Part shown: positions 1 to 12,876 of the stretch, in pieces
Position numbering within the stretch: the first letter of the stretch is position 1
Layout: each line of letters opens with the position of its first letter
Assembly (NCBI GenBank): GCA_030998225.1
Contig: JAPYXD010000308.1
Location: 7,388,001-7,452,000 of the forward strand
DNA length: 64,000 bases
Reading direction: 5' to 3'
Origin: Diplolepis rosae
Lineage: Eukaryota > Arthropoda > Insecta > Hymenoptera > Diplolepididae
The notes under the pieces: model-generated
What the model was told of the DNA's origin: nothing
Seen by the model: only the letters and a program-made list of their open reading frames with translations
The model's database searches: none
Made by a program: the position numbers and the translations under genes

Positions 1-7
1 AATTGAA

Positions 8-778
8 GATACCTGGTTAATATTTTAGAGATCCCGTCATTTTGGGAAATATTTTAATAGTCCAGGTACTTGAAAAACATCTTCTTCAGGGAACTTAAGA
101 TGAGAACTGAAATTTACGATACCTAGTTCGTATTTTAGAGATCCTGTCTTTTGGAAAATTATATTAAGCAGTCCAGGTGCTTAAAAAATATCTTCCTCAG
201 GGAATTTAAGCTGAAAACTGAAATTCAAGATAACTGGTTTATATATGAGAGATCCCATCATTTTGAAAATTATATCTAGTAGTCCAAGTGCCTAAAATAG
301 ATCTTCCTAGGGAACTTGAGCTGAGAACTGAAAGTTAAGATACCTGGTTCATATTTTAGAGATCCTGTCATTTCGACAAAAATATCTAGTAGTCCAGGTG
401 CTTAAAAAACATCTTCGTCATGGATTTTAACCTGCGAACTGAAATTAAGGATACTTGGTTTATATTTTGTAGATCCCGTCATTTTGACAATTATGTCTTG
501 TAATCCAAGTGCCAAAAATAGATCTACCTCGGAAACTTGAGCTCAGAACTGAAATTAAAGATACCTGGGTTTTATTTTAGATAACCCGTCATTTTGAGAA
601 TTATATTTAGTAGTCCAGGAGCTTGAAATCATTTCCTTCCGGGAATTTATGCTGAGAAATGAAAATTTAGATACCCGAATGGTATTCCAATGATCCAGTT
701 ATTCTAAATTTACATCTAGTAGTCTAGAAGTTGGAATACACCTTCCTCAGGGAAGTTGATCTGACAACTTAAATTGAA
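8..778 (+). repeat. 7-mer HOR unit 1 (I-J'-M-E-F-G-H, 771 bp)
   Basis: Monomer starts are I 8, J' 118, M 229, E 339, F 450, G 560 and H 670. This unit defines the 7-mer used elsewhere in this annotation. J' ends 'aaactgaaattcaa', an alpha-class 3' end, so the unit has two alpha-class monomers side by side (I, J') and then alternates M(beta)-E-F-G-H. The next unit at 779 repeats it with few substitutions. Confidence 0.94.
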
Positions 779-1549
779 GATACCTGGTTAATATTTTAGA
801 GATCCCGTCATTTTGGGAAATATTTTAATAGTCCAGGTACTTGAAAAACATCTTCTTCAGGGAACTTAAGATGAGAACTGAAATTTACGATACCTAGTTC
901 GTATTTTAGAGATCCTGTCTTTTGGAAAATTATATTAAGTAGTCCAGGTGCTTAAAAAATATCTTCCTCAGGGAATTTAAGCTGAAAACTGAAATTCAAG
1001 ATAACTGGTTTATATATGAGAGATCCCATCATTTTGAAAATTATATCTAGTAGTCCAAGTGCCTAAAATAGATCTTCCTCGGGAACTTGAGCTGAGCACT
1101 GAACGTTAAGATACCTGGTTTATATTTTAGAGATCCTGTCATTTCGACAAAAATATCTAGTAGTCCAGGTGCTTAAAAAACATCTTCGTCATGGATTTTA
1201 ACCTGCGAACTGAAATTAAGGATACTTGGTTTATATTTTGTAGATCCCGTCATTTTGACAATTATGTCTTGTAATCCAAGTGCCAAAAATAGATCTACCT
1301 CGGAAACTTGAGCTCAGAACTGAAATTAAAGATACCTGGGTTTTATTTTAGATAACCCGTCATTTTGAGAATTATATTTAGTAGTCCAGGAGCTTGAAAT
1401 CATTTCCTTCCGGGAATTTATGCTGAGAAATGAAAATTTAGATATCCGAATGGTATTTCAATGATCCAGTCATTCTAAATTTACATCTAGTAGTCTAGAA
1501 GTTGAAATACACCTTCCTCAGGGAAGTTGATCTGACAACTTAAATTGAA
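779..1549 (+). repeat. 7-mer HOR unit 2 (771 bp)
   Basis: Monomer starts are I 779, J' 889, M 1000, E 1110, F 1221, G 1331 and H 1441. It is nearly identical to the preceding unit. Visible differences include 'gagcactgaacg' at the end of M instead of 'gagaactgaaag', and 'gatatccg' instead of 'gatacccg' opening H. Confidence 0.94.
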
Positions 1550-2053
1550 GATACCTGGTTAATGTTTTAGAGATCCCGTCATTTTGGGAAATATATTAAT
1601 AGTCCAGGTACTTGAAAAACATCTTCTTCAGGGAACTTAAGATGAGAACTGAAATTTACGATACCTAGTTCGCATTTTAGAGATCCTGTCATTAGGAAAA
1701 ATATATCTAGTAGTCCAGGTGCTTAAAAAACATCTTTGTCATGGATTTTAACCTGCGAACTGAAATTAAGGATACTTGGTTTATATTTTGTAGATCCCGT
1801 CATTTTGACAATTATGTCTTGTAATCCAAGTGCCAAAAATAGATCTACCTCGGAAACTTGAGCTCAGAACTGAAATTAAAGATACCTGGGTTTTATTTTA
1901 GATAACCCGTCATTTTGAGAATTATATTTAGAAATGAAAATTTAGATACCCGAATGGTATTCCAATGATCCAGTTATTCTAAATTTACATCTAGTAGTCT
2001 AGAAGTTGAAATACACCTTCCTCAGGGAAGTTGATCTGACAACTTAAATTGAA
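1550..2053 (+). repeat. Contracted 7-mer unit with two deletions (504 bp)
   Basis: Only five monomers remain. At 1660 the monomer begins as J' ('ctagttcgca') and continues as E ('cattagg...', then 'gtcatggatt'), so M and parts of J' and E have been lost through a hybrid junction. G at 1881 is cut to 64 bp: 'attatattta' runs directly into 'gaaatgaaaa', losing the middle of the monomer. H starts at 1945. Both changes look like deletion by recombination between misaligned monomers. Confidence 0.88.
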
Positions 2054-3047
2054 GATACCTGGTTAATATTTTAGAGATCCCGTCATTTTGGGAAATATAT
2101 TAATAGTCCAGGTACTTGAAAAACATCTTCTTCAGGGAACTTAAGATGAGAACTGAAATTTACGATACCTAGTTCGTATTTTAGAGATCCTGTCTTTTGG
2201 AAAATTATATTAAGTAGTCCAGGTGCTTAAAAAATATCTTCCTCAGGGAATTTAAGCTGAAAACTGAAATTCAAGATAACTGGTTTATATATGAGAGATC
2301 CCATCATTTTGAAAATTATATCTAGTAGTCCAAGTGCCTAAAATAGATCTTCCTCGGGAACTTGAGCTGAGCACTGAACGTTAAGATACCTGGTTTATAT
2401 TTTAGAGATCCTGTCATTTCGACAAAAATATCTAGTAGTCCAGGTGCTTAAAAAACATCTTCTTCATGGATTTTAACCTGCGAACTGAAATTAAGGATAC
2501 TTGGTTTATATTTTGTAGATCCCGTCATTTTGAAAATTATGTCTTGTAATCCAAGTGCCTAAAATAGATCTACCTCGGGAACTGGAGCTGAGAACTGAAA
2601 TTAAACATACCTGGTTTATATTTTAGAGATCCTGTCATTTCGAAAATTATATCTAGTATTCTAGGTGCTTAAAAATCAACTCCCTCAGGGAATTTAAGCT
2701 GAGAAATAAAAATTTAGAGATCCGAATGATATTTCAATGATCCAGTCATTTTGATAATTATATCTAGTAGTCCAAGTGCCTAAAATAGATCTACCTCGGG
2801 AAGTTGAGCTGAGAACTGAAAGTTAAGATACCTAGTTTATATTTTAGAGATCCTGTCATTACGAAAATTATATCTAGTAGTCCAGGTGCTTAAAAAACAG
2901 CTTCCTCAGGGAATTTAAGCTAAGAAATGAAAATTAAGAGATCCGAATGGTATTTCAATGATCCAGTCATTCTAAAAATTACATCCTGTAGTCTAGTTGT
3001 TGAAATACACCTGCCTTAGGGAAGTTGAGCTGACAACTGAAATTCAA

Positions 3048-3270
3048 GATACCTGGTTTATATTTTAGAGATCCCGTCATTTTAAAGAATTAAATTTAGC
3101 AGTCCAGGCACCTTAAATACACATTCCTCATGGAACTTAAGCTGCAAACTGAAATTAAGGATACCTAGATTATTTAATATAGATCGTACCATTTTGGAAA
3201 TTAAGATTAGTAGCCCAAAAGCCAAAAGTAGAAATTCCTCAGGGAACTTGAGCTGAGAACTGAAATTTAA
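3048..3270 (+). repeat. A-B monomer pair outside the 12-mer array
   Basis: A (3048) has the hallmark 'ttaaatttagcagtccaggc' and B (3160) has 'gattatttaatatagatcg'. They follow K and L as in the 12-mer, but B here is followed by Q ('gacatcctgcc') instead of C. The chance minus-strand frame that recurs in A-B is also open here. Confidence 0.88.
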
Positions 3271-4151
3271 GATACCTAGTTTATATTTTAGACATCCTGC
3301 CATTTTGAAAACTATAACTAGTAGTCCAGGTGCTTAAAAACATCTTCCTCAGGGAATTTAAGCTGCGAACTGAAATTAAGGATACCTGTTTTATATTATT
3401 TGGATCGTGTCATTTTGAATATTATATTTAGTACTCAAAGTGCCCGCAATACATCTTACTTATGGATTTTACGCTTCGAACTGAAATTTAAGATACCTGG
3501 TTTATATTTTAGGGATCCCGTCATTTTGAGAATTATATTTGGTAGTCCAGGTGCCTAAAATAGATCTACCACGGGAACTTAAGCTGAGAACTGAATGCTA
3601 AGATACCTAGTTTATATTTTAGAGATCCTGTCATTTCGAAAATTATATCTAGTATTCTAGGTGCTTAAAAATCATCTCCCTCAGGGAATTTAAGCTGAGA
3701 AATGAAAATTTAGAGATCCGAATGATATTTCAATTATCCAGTCATTTTGATAATTATATCTAGTAGTCCAAGTGCCTAAAATAGATCTACGTCGGGAACT
3801 TGAGATGAGAGCTGAAAGTTAAGATACCTAGTTTATATTTTAGAGATCCTGTCATTAGGAAAAATATATCTAGTAGTCCAGGTGCTTAATAACATCTCCC
3901 TCAGGGAATTTAAGCTGAGAAATGAAAATTTAGATATCCGAATGGTATTTCAATGATCCAGTTATTCTAAATTTACATCTAATAGTCTAGAAGTTGAAAT
4001 ACACCTTCCTCAGGGAAGTTGATCTGACAACTTAAATTGAAGATACCTGGTTAATATTTTTGAGATCCCGTCATTTTGGGAAATATATTAATAGTCCAGG
4101 TACTTGAAAAACATCTTCTTCAGGGAAACTAAGATGAGAACTGAAATTTAC

Positions 4152-4483
4152 GATACCTAGTTTATATTTTAGAGATCTTGTCATTTCGAGAATTATATCT
4201 AGTAGTCCAGGTGCTTGTAAATCATCTCCCTCAGGGGATTTAAGCAGAGAAATTAAAATTTAGATATCCGAATGGCATTTCAATGATCCAGTCATTCTAA
4301 AAATTACATCTAGTAGTCTAGGTGTTAAAATACACCTTCCTCAGGGTAGGTAAACTGACAACTTAAATTGAAGATACATAGTTTATATTTTAGACATTCT
4401 GCTATTTTCAAAATTATAACTAGTAGTCCAGGTGGCTAAACAATATCTTCCGTAGGGAATTTAAGCTGAGAACTGAAATTCAA
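4152..4483 (+). repeat. U-H'-W three-monomer cassette, copy 1
   Basis: U carries 'gcttgtaaatcatctccct' and 'ggggatttaag'. H' ends 'ggtaggtaaactgac'. W carries 'cattctgctattttcaaaat' and 'ggtggctaaacaatatc'. The cassette is followed by M. It is most like the copy at 8455, sharing 'acattctgct' and 'aaacaatatc', at an offset of 4303 bp (39 monomers). Confidence 0.87.
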
Positions 4484-5475
4484 GATAACTGGTTTATATA
4501 TGAGAGATCCCGTCATTTTGAAAATTATATCTAGTAGTCCAAGTGCCTAAAATAGATCTACCACGGGAACTTAAGCTGAGAACTGAATGCTAAGATACCT
4601 AGTTTATATTTTAGAGATCCTGTCATTTCGAAAATTATATCTAGTATTCTAGGTGCTTAAAAATCATCTCCCTCAGGGAATTTAAGCTGAGAAATGAAAA
4701 TTTAGAGATCCGAATGATATTTCAATTATCCAGTCATTTTGATAATTATATCTAGTAGTCCAAGTGCCTAAAATAGATCTACGTCGGGAACTTGAGATGA
4801 GAGCTGAAAGTTAAGATACCTAGTTTATATTTTAGAGATCCTGTCATTAGGAAAAATATATCTAGTAGTCCAGGTGCTTAATAACATCTCCCTCAGGGAA
4901 TTTAAGCTGAGAAATGAAAATTTAGATATCCGAATGGTATTTCAATGATCCAGTCATTCTAAAAATTACATCTAGTAGTCTAGGTGTTGAAATACACCTT
5001 CCTCAGGGAAGTTCAACTGACAACTTAAATTGAAGATACCTAGTTCATATTTTAGAGATCCTGTCATTTCGACAAAAATATCTAGTAGTCCAGGTGCTTA
5101 AAAAATATCTTAATCATGGATTTTGACCTGCGAACTGAAATTGAGGATACTTGTCTTATATTTTGTAGATCCCGTCATTTTGAAAATTATGTCTTGTAAT
5201 CCAAGTGCCAAAAATAGATCTACCTCGGGAACTTGAGCTGAGAACTGAAATTAAAGATACCTGGTTTATATTTTAGAGATCCTGTCATTTCGAAAATTAT
5301 ATCTAGTAGTCCAGGTGCTTGTAAATCATCTCCCTCAGGACATTTAAGCTGAGAAATGAAAATTAAGAGATCCGAATGGCATTTCGATGATCCAGCCATT
5401 CTAAATTTACATCTAGTAGTCTAGAAGTTGAAATACACCTTCCTCAGGGAAGTTGATCTGACAACTTAAATTGAA

Positions 5476-6246
5476 GATACCTGGTTAATATTTTAGAGAT
5501 CCCGTCATTTTGGGAAATATATTAATAGTCCAGGTACTTGAAAAACATCTTCTTCAGGGAACATAAGATGAGAACTGAAATTTACGATACCTAGTTCGTA
5601 TTTTAGAGATCCTGTCTTTTGGAAAATTATATTAAGCAGTCCAGGTGCTTAAAAAATATATTCCTCAGGGAATTTAAGCTGAAAACTGAAATTCAAGATA
5701 ACTGGTTTATAAATGAGAGATCCCGTCATTTTGAAAATTATATCTAGTAGTCCAAGTGCCTAAAATAGATCTTCCTCGGGAACTTGAGCTGAGCACTGAA
5801 CGTTAAGATACCTTGTTTATATTTTAGAGATCCTGTCATTTCGACAAAAATATCTAGTAGTCCAGGTGCTTAAAAAACATCTTCGTCATGGATTTTAACC
5901 TGCGAACTGAAATTAAGGATACTTGGTTTATATTTTGTAGATCCCGTCATTTTGACAATTATGTCTTGTAATCCAAGTGCCAAAAATAGATCTACCTCGG
6001 AAACTTGAGCTCAGAACTGAAATTAAAGATACCTGGGTTTTATTTTAGATAACCCGTCATTTTGAGAATTATATTTAGTAGTCCAGGAGCTTGAAATCAT
6101 TTCCTTCCGGGAATTTATGCTGAGAAATGAAAATTTAGATATCCGAATGGCATTTCGATGATCCAGCCATTCTAAATTTACATCTAGTAGTCTAGAAGTT
6201 GAAATACACCTTCCTCAGGGAAGTTGATCTGACAACTTAAATTGAA
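5476..6246 (+). repeat. 7-mer HOR unit (771 bp)
   Basis: The order is I-J'-M-E-F-G-H. It has the 'gaacataag' form of I, 'taaatgaga' in M, 'gacaattatg' in F and 'catttcgatgatccagcc' in H. It is followed directly by another 7-mer. Confidence 0.92.
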
Positions 6247-7018
6247 GATACCTGGTTAATATTTTAGAGATCCCGTCATTTTGTGAAATATTTTAATAGT
6301 CCAGGTACTTGAAAAACATCTTCTTCAGGGAACTTAAGATGAGAACTGAAATTTACGATACCTAGTTCGTATTTTAGAGATCCTGTCTTTTGGAAAATTA
6401 TATTTAGTAGTCCAGGTGCTTAAAAAATATCCTCCTCAGGGAATTTAAGCTGAAAACTGAAATTCAAGATAACTGGTTTATATATGAGAGATCCCGTCAT
6501 TTTGAAAATTATATCTAGTAGTCCAAGTGCCTAAAATAGATCTTCCTCGGGACCTTGAGCTGAGAACTGAAAGTTTAAATAACTGGTTTATATTTTAGAG
6601 ATCCTGTCATTTCGACAAAAATATCTAGTAGTCCAGGTGCTTAAAAAATATCTTAATCATGGATTTTGACCTGCGAACTGAAATTGAGGATACTTGTCTT
6701 ATATTTTGTAGATCCCGTCATTTTGAAAATTATGTCTTGTAATCCAAGTGCCAAAAATAGATCTACCTCGGGAACTTGAGCTGAGAACTGAAATTAAATA
6801 TACCTGGTTTTTATTTTAGGTAACCCGTCATTTTGAGAATTATATTTAGTAGTCCAGGAGCTTAAAAATCATCTCCCTCCGGGAATTTATGCTGAGAAAT
6901 GAAAATTTAGATATCCGAATGGTATTTCAATGATCCAGTCATTCTAAATTTACATCTAGTAGTCTAGAAGTTGAAATACACCTTCCTCAGGGAAGTTGAT
7001 CTGACAACTTAAATTGAA
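6247..7018 (+). repeat. 7-mer HOR unit (772 bp)
   Basis: The order is I-J'-M-E-F-G-H. E has the form 'atcttaatcatggatttt', followed by 'gacctgcg', and F opens 'gatacttgtctta'. The extra base is in G ('gcttaaaaatcat' for 'gcttgaaatcat'). This E/F form is also at 9.5, 13.6, 15.7 and 16.5 kb, and as a short patch inside the 12-mer array near 51.45 kb. The unit is duplicated 2871 bp downstream at 9118. Confidence 0.92.
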
Positions 7019-8011
7019 GATACCTGGTTAATATTTTAGAGATGCCGTCATTTTGGGAAATATATTAATAGTCCAGGTACTTGAAAAACATCTTCTTCAG
7101 GGAACATAAGATGAGAACTGAAATTTACGATACCAAGTTCGTATTTTAGAGATCCTGTCTTTTGGAAAATTATATTTAGTAGTCCAGGTGCTTAAAAAAT
7201 ATATTCCTCAGGGAATTTAAGCTGAAAACTGAAATTCAAGATAACTGGTTTATATATGAGAGATCCCGTCATTTTGAAAATTATATCTAGTAGTCCAAGT
7301 GCCTAAAATAGATCTTCCTCGGGAACTTGAGCTGAGCACTGAACGTTAAGATACCTTGTTTATATTTTAGAGATCCTGTCATTTCGACAAAAATATCTAG
7401 TAGTCCAGGTGCTTAAAAAACATCTTCGTCATGGATTTTAACCTGCGAACTGAAATTAAGGATACTTGGTTTATATTTTGTAGATCCCGTCATTTTGAAA
7501 ATTATGTCTTGTAATCCAAGTGCCTAAAATAGATCTACCTCGGGAACTGGAGCTGAGAACTGAAATTAAAGATACCTGGTTTATATTTTAGAGATCCTGT
7601 CATTTCGAAAATTATATCTAGTATTCTAGGTGCTTAAAAATCATCTCCCTCAGGGAATTTAAGCTGAGAAATGAAAATTTGGAGATCCGAATGTTATTTC
7701 AATGATCCAGTCATTCTAAAAATTACATCCTGTAGTCTAGTTGTTGAAATACACCTGCCTCAGGGAAGTTGAGCTGACAACTGAAATTCAAGATACCTGG
7801 TTTATATTTTAGGGATCCCGTCATTTTGAGAATTATATTTAGTAGTCCAGGTGCCTAAAATACATCTTCCTCAGGGAACTCAAGCTGAAAAATAAAATTT
7901 AAGAGATCCGAATGGTATTTCAATGATCCGGTCATTCTAAATTTACATCTAGGAGTCTAGAAGTTGAAATACACCTTCCTCAGGGAAGTTGATCTGACAA
8001 CTTAAATTGAA
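7019..8011 (+). repeat. 9-monomer variant unit (993 bp)
   Basis: It starts I-J'-M-E-F like a 7-mer but continues O-L-S-H' before the next I at 8012. I has the private base in 'gagatgccgtc', shared with the unit at 9890, which is its partial duplicate. F has 'ggaactggagctg'. Confidence 0.86.
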
Positions 8012-9117
8012 GATACCTGGTTAATATTTTAGAGATCCCGTCATTTTGGGAAATATATTAATAGTCCAGGTACTTGAAAAACATCTTCTTCAGGGAACAT
8101 AAGATGAGAACTGAAATTTACGATACCTAGTTCGTATTTTAGAGATCCTGTCTTTTGGAAAATTATATTTAGTAGTCCAGGTGCTTAAAAAATATATTCC
8201 TCAGGGAAAATCAAGCTGAAAACTGAAATTCAAGATAACTGGTTTATATATGAGAGATCCCGTCATTTTGAAAATTATATCTAGTAGTCCAAGTGCCTAA
8301 AATAGATCTACCACGGGAACTTAAGCTGAGAACTGAATTCCAAGATACCTGTTTTATATTTTAGGGATCCCGTCATTTTGAGAATTATATTTAGTAGTCC
8401 AGGTGCCTAAAATACATCTTCCTCAGGGAACTCAAGCTGAAAAATAAAATTTAAGATACCTAGTTTATATTTTAGAGATCCTGTCATTTCGAGAATTATA
8501 TCTAGTAGTCCAGGTGCTTGTAAATCATCTCCCTCAGGGGATTTAATCAGAGAAATGAAAATTTAGATATCCGAATGGCATTTCAATGATCCAGTCATTC
8601 AAAAAATTACATCTAGTAGTCTAGGTGTTAAAATACACCTTCCTCAGGGTAGGTAAACTGACAACTTAAATTGAAGATACATAGTTTATATTTTAGACAT
8701 TCTGCTATTTTCAAAATTATAACTAGTAGTCCAGGTGGCTAAACAATATCTTCCGTAGGGAATTTAAGCTGAGAACTGAAATTCAAGATAACTGGTTTAT
8801 ATATGAGAGATCCCGTCATTTTGAAAATTATATCTAGTAGTCCAAGTGCCTAAAATAGATCTACCACGGGAACTTAAGCTGAGAACTGAATGTTAAGATA
8901 CCTAGTTTATATTTTAGAGATCCTGTCATTTCGAAAATTATATCTAGTATTCTAGGTGCTTAAAAATCATCTCCCTCAGGGAATTTAAGCTGAGAAATGA
9001 AAATTTAGATATCCGAATGGTATTTCAATGATCCAGTCATTCTAAAAATTACATCTAGTAGTCTAGAAGTTGAAATACACCTTCCTCAGGGAAGTTGATC
9101 TGACAACTTAAATTGAA
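8012..9117 (+). repeat. Mosaic unit I-J'-M-S... with U-H'-W
   Basis: After I-J'-M the order goes to S/O-like types, then the U-H'-W cassette (8455-8786), then M, O and H' up to the next I at 9118. J' has 'agggaaaatcaag', a private change. About 545 bp (8458-9003) matches 4155-4700. Confidence 0.8.
8455..8786 (+). repeat. U-H'-W cassette, copy 2
   Basis: It is closely related to the copy at 4152: the same 'acattctgct', 'gttaaaatac' and 'aaacaatatc' variants occur. It differs in 'gatttaatcag' (U) and 'cattcaaaaaa' (H'). It is followed by M. Confidence 0.87.
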
Positions 9118-9889
9118 GATACCTGGTTAATATTTTAGAGATCCCGTCATTTTGGGAAATATATTAATAGTCCAGGTACTTGAAAAACATCTTCTTCAGG
9201 GAACATAAGATGAGAACTGAAATTTACGATACCTAGTTCGCATTTTAGAGATCCTGTCTTTTGGAATATTATATTTAGTAGTCCAGGTGCTTAAAGAATA
9301 TCCTCCTCAGGGAATTTAAGCTGAAAACTGAAATTCAAGATAACTGGTTTATATATGAGAGATCCCGTCATTTTGAAAATTATATCTAGTAGTCCAAGTG
9401 CCTAAAATAGATCTTCCCCGGGAACTTGAGCTGAGAACTGAAAGTTAAGATACCTGGTTTATATTTTAGAAATCCTGTCATTTCGACAAAAATATCTAGT
9501 AGTCCAGGTGCTTAAAAAATATCTTAATCATGGATTTTGACCTGCGAACTGAAATTGAGGATACTTGTCTTATATTTTGTAGATCCCGTCATTTTGAAAA
9601 TTATGTCTTGTAATCCAAGTGCCAAAAATAGATCTACCTCGGGAACTTGAGCTGAGAACTGAAATTAAATATACCTGGTTTTTATTTTAGATAACCCGTC
9701 ATTTTGAGAATTATATTTAGTAGTCCAGGAGCTTAAAAATCATCTCCCTCCGGGAATTTATGATGAGAAATGAAAATTTAGATATCCGAATGGTATTTCA
9801 ATGATCCAGTCATTCTAAATTTACATCTAGTAGTCTAGAAGTTGAAATACACCTTCCTCAGGGAAGTTGATCTGACAACTTAAATTGAA
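9118..9889 (+). repeat. 7-mer HOR unit (772 bp), duplicate of 6247-7018
   Basis: It has I-J'-M-E-F-G-H with the same E/F form ('atcttaatcatgg', 'cttgtctta') and the same extra base in G as the unit 2871 bp upstream. E differs by 'agaaatcctg'. Confidence 0.92.
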
Positions 9890-10662
9890 GATACCTGGTT
9901 AATATTTTAGAGATGCCGTCATTTTGGGAAATATATTAATAGTCCAGGTACTTGAAAAACATCTTCTTCAGGGAACATAAGATGAGAACTGAAATTTACG
10001 ATACCAAGTTCGTATTTTAGAGATCCTGTCTTTTGGAAAATTATATTTAGTAGTCCAGGTGCTTAAAAAATATATTCCTCAGGGAATTTAAGCTGAAAAC
10101 TGAAATTCAAGATAACTGGTTTATATATGAGAGATCCCGTCATTTTGAAAATTATATCTAGTAGTCCAAGTGCCTAAAATAGATCTTCCTCGGGAACTTG
10201 AGCTGAGCACTGAACGTTAAGATACCTTGTTTATATTTTAGAGATCCTGTCATTTCGACAAAAATATCTAGTAGTCCAGGTGCTTAAAAAACATCTTCGT
10301 CATGGATTTTAACCTGCGAACTGAAATTAAGGATACTTGGTTTATATTTTGTAGATCCCGTCATTTTGAAAATTATGTCTTGTAATCCAAGTGCCTAAAA
10401 TAGATCTACCTCGGGAACTGGAGCTGAGAACTGAAATTAAAGATACCTGGTTTATATTTTAGAGATCCTGTCATTTCGAAAATTATATCTAGTATTCTAG
10501 GTGCTTAAAAATCATCTCCCTCAGGGAATTTAAGCTGAGAAATGAAAATTTGGAGATCCGAATGTTATTTCAATGATCCAGTCATTCTAAAAATTACATC
10601 CTGTAGTCTAGTTGTTGAAATACACCTGCCTCAGGGAAGTTGAGCTGACAACTGAAATTCAA
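9890..10662 (+). repeat. Seven-monomer variant I-J'-M-E-F-O-L
   Basis: It carries the private 'gagatgccgtc' in I and 'ataccaagttcg' in J', both shared with 7019-8011. It is therefore the second half of a duplicated block of about 1.66 kb (about 6180-7838 matching 9051-10709). It ends on O-L in place of G-H. L at 10553 has 'tttggagatccgaatgtt'. Confidence 0.87.
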
Positions 10663-10993
10663 GATACCTGGTTTATATTTTAGGGATCCCGTCATTTTGA
10701 GAATTATATTAATAGTCCAGGTACTTGAAAAAAATCTTCTTCAGGGAACATAAGATGAGAACTGAAATTTACGATACCTAGTTCGTATTTTAGAGATCCT
10801 GTCTTTTGGAAAATTATATTAAGTAGTCCAGGTGCCTAAAATAGATCTACTACGGGAACTTAAGCTGAGAACTGAATGCTAAGATACCTAGTTTATATTT
10901 TAGAGATCCTGTCATTTCGAAAATTATATCTAGTATTCTAGGTGCTTAAAAATCATCTCCCTCAGGGAATTTAAGCTGAGAAATGAAAATTTA

Positions 10994-11548
10994 GAGATCC
11001 GAATGATATTTCAATTATCCAGTCATTTTGATAATTATATCTAGTAGTCCAAGTGCCTAAAATACATCTTCCTCAGGGAATTTAAGCCGAGAACTGAAAT
11101 TTAAGATACCTAGTTTATATTTTAGACATCCTGCCATTTTGAAAATAATAACTAGTAGTCCAAGTGCTTAAAAAACATCTTCCTCAGGGAATTTAAGCTG
11201 CGAACTGAAATTAAGGATACCTGTTTTATATTATTTGGATCGTGTCATTTTGAATATTATATTTAGTACTCAAAGTGCCTGCAATACATCTTACTTATGG
11301 ATTTTACGCTTCGAACTGAAATTTAAGATACCTGGTTTATATTTTAGGGATCCCGTCATTTTGAGAATTATATTTAGTAGTCCAGGTGCCTAAAATACAT
11401 CTTCCTCAGGGAACTCAAGCTGAAAAATAAAATTTAAGATACCTAGTTTATATTTTAGAGATCCTGTCATTTCGAAAATTATATCTAGTATTCTAGATGC
11501 TTAAAAATCATCTCCCTCAGGGAATTTAAGCTGAGAAATGAAAATTTG
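10994..11548 (+). repeat. P-Q-R-S-O 5-mer unit, copy 1 (555 bp)
   Basis: P has 'gatccgaatgatatttcaat' followed by 'tatcc'. Q has 'gacatcctgcc', R has 'attatttggatcg', S has 'agggatcccgtc' and 'actcaagctg', and O has 'gtattcta' and 'aatcatctccc'. O in this copy has 'tctagatgct'. Confidence 0.87.
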
Positions 11549-12321
11549 GAGATCCGAATGTTATTTCAATGATCCAGTCATTCTAAAAATTACATCCTGT
11601 AGTCTAGTTGTTGAAATACACCTGCCTCAGGGAAGTTGAGCTGACAACTGAAATTCAAGATACCTGGTTTATATTTTAGGGATCCCGTCATTTTGGGAAA
11701 TATATTAATAGTCCAGGTACTTGAAAAAAATCTTCTTCAGGGAACATAAGATGAGAACTGAAATTTACGATACCTAGTTCGTATTTTAGAGATCCTGTCT
11801 TTTGGAAAATTGTATTTAGTAGTCCAGGTGCTTAAAATAGATCTACCACGGGAACTTAAGCTGAGAACTGAATGCTAAGATACCTAGTTTATATTTTAGA
11901 GATCCTGTCATTTCGAAAATTATATCTAGTATTCTAGGTGCTTAAAAATCATCTCCCTCAGGGAATTTAAGCTGAGAAATGAAAATTTAGAGATCCGAAT
12001 GATATTTCAATTATCCAGTCATTTTGATAATTATATCTAGTAGTCCAAGTGCCTAAAATACATCTTCCTCAGGGAATTTAAGCCGAGAACTGAAATTTAC
12101 GATACCTAGTTCGTATTTTAGAGATCCTGTCTTTTGGAAAATTATATTAAGTAGTCCAGGTGCCTAAAATAGATCTACCACGGGAACTTAAGCTGAGAAC
12201 TGAATGCTAAGATACCTAGTTTATATTTTAGAGATCCTGTCATTTCGAAAATTATATCTAGTATTCTAGGTGCTTAAAAATCATCTCCCTCAGGGAATTT
12301 AAGCTGAGAAATGAAAATTTA

Positions 12322-12876
12322 GAGATCCGAATGATATTTCAATTATCCAGTCATTTTGATAATTATATCTAGTAGTCCACGTGCCTAAAATACATCTTCC
12401 TCAGGGAATTTAAGCCGAGAACTGAAATTTAAGATACCTAGTTTATATTTTAGACATCCTGCCATTTTGAAAATAATAACTAGTAGTCCAAGTGCTTAAA
12501 AAACATCTTCCTCAGGGAATTTAAGCTGCGAACTGAAATTAAGGATACCTGTTTTATATTATTTGGATCGTGTCATTTTGAATATTATATTTAGTACTCA
12601 AAGTGCCTGCAATACATCTTACTTATGGATTTTACGCTTCGAACTGAAATTTAAGATACCTGGTTTATATTTTAGGGATCCCGTCATTTTGAGAATTATA
12701 TTTAGTAGTCCAGGTGCCTAAAATACATCTTCCTCAGGGAACTCAAGCTGAAAAATAAAATTTAAGATACCTAGTTTATATTTTAGAGATCCTGTCATTT
12801 CGAAAATTATATCTAGTATTCTAGGTGCTTAAAAATCATCTCCCTCAGGGAATTTAAGCTGAGAAATGAAAATTTA
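12322..12876 (+). repeat. P-Q-R-S-O 5-mer unit, copy 2 (555 bp)
   Basis: It has the same order as at 10994, 1328 bp downstream, with 'gtccacgtgcc' in P as a private change. It is followed directly by a third copy. Confidence 0.9.

Larger units (their letters stand above)
1..2605 (+). repeat. 7-mer HOR zone (771-bp period), left end
   Basis: The order is I-J'-M-E-F-G-H. Full units begin at 8 and 779; a contracted unit begins at 1550 and a partial one (I-J'-M-E-F) at 2054. After 2605 the order changes to O-P-K-L-A-B. F here carries 'gacaattatg' and G carries 'gggttttat'; the first E is preceded by 'cttcctaggg' and opens 'ggttcata'. The same combination recurs at the left edge of the main 12-mer array near 24.4-24.7 kb. 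Confidence 0.93.
2606..5475 (+). repeat. Mosaic zone: O-P-K-L-A-B-Q-R-S-O-P and U-H'-W
   Basis: Order from the left is O 2606, P 2717, K 2827, L 2938, A 3048, B 3160, Q 3271, R 3381, S 3492, O 3602, P 3713, followed by K/U/H' types, the U-H'-W cassette at 4152, M 4484 and another S/O/P run. It holds K-L-A-B, the block that is present in the 12-mer and absent from the 7-mer, here preceded by P instead of J. A block at about 3555-3960 recurs at 4547-4952 (offset 992, nine monomers). Monomer-to-monomer divergence is much larger than in the main array. Confidence 0.85.

Noticed and set aside
3082..3303. 73-codon minus-strand frame in the left mosaic
   Set aside because: It is the same A-B monomer product outside the array, with substitutions that do not look constrained.
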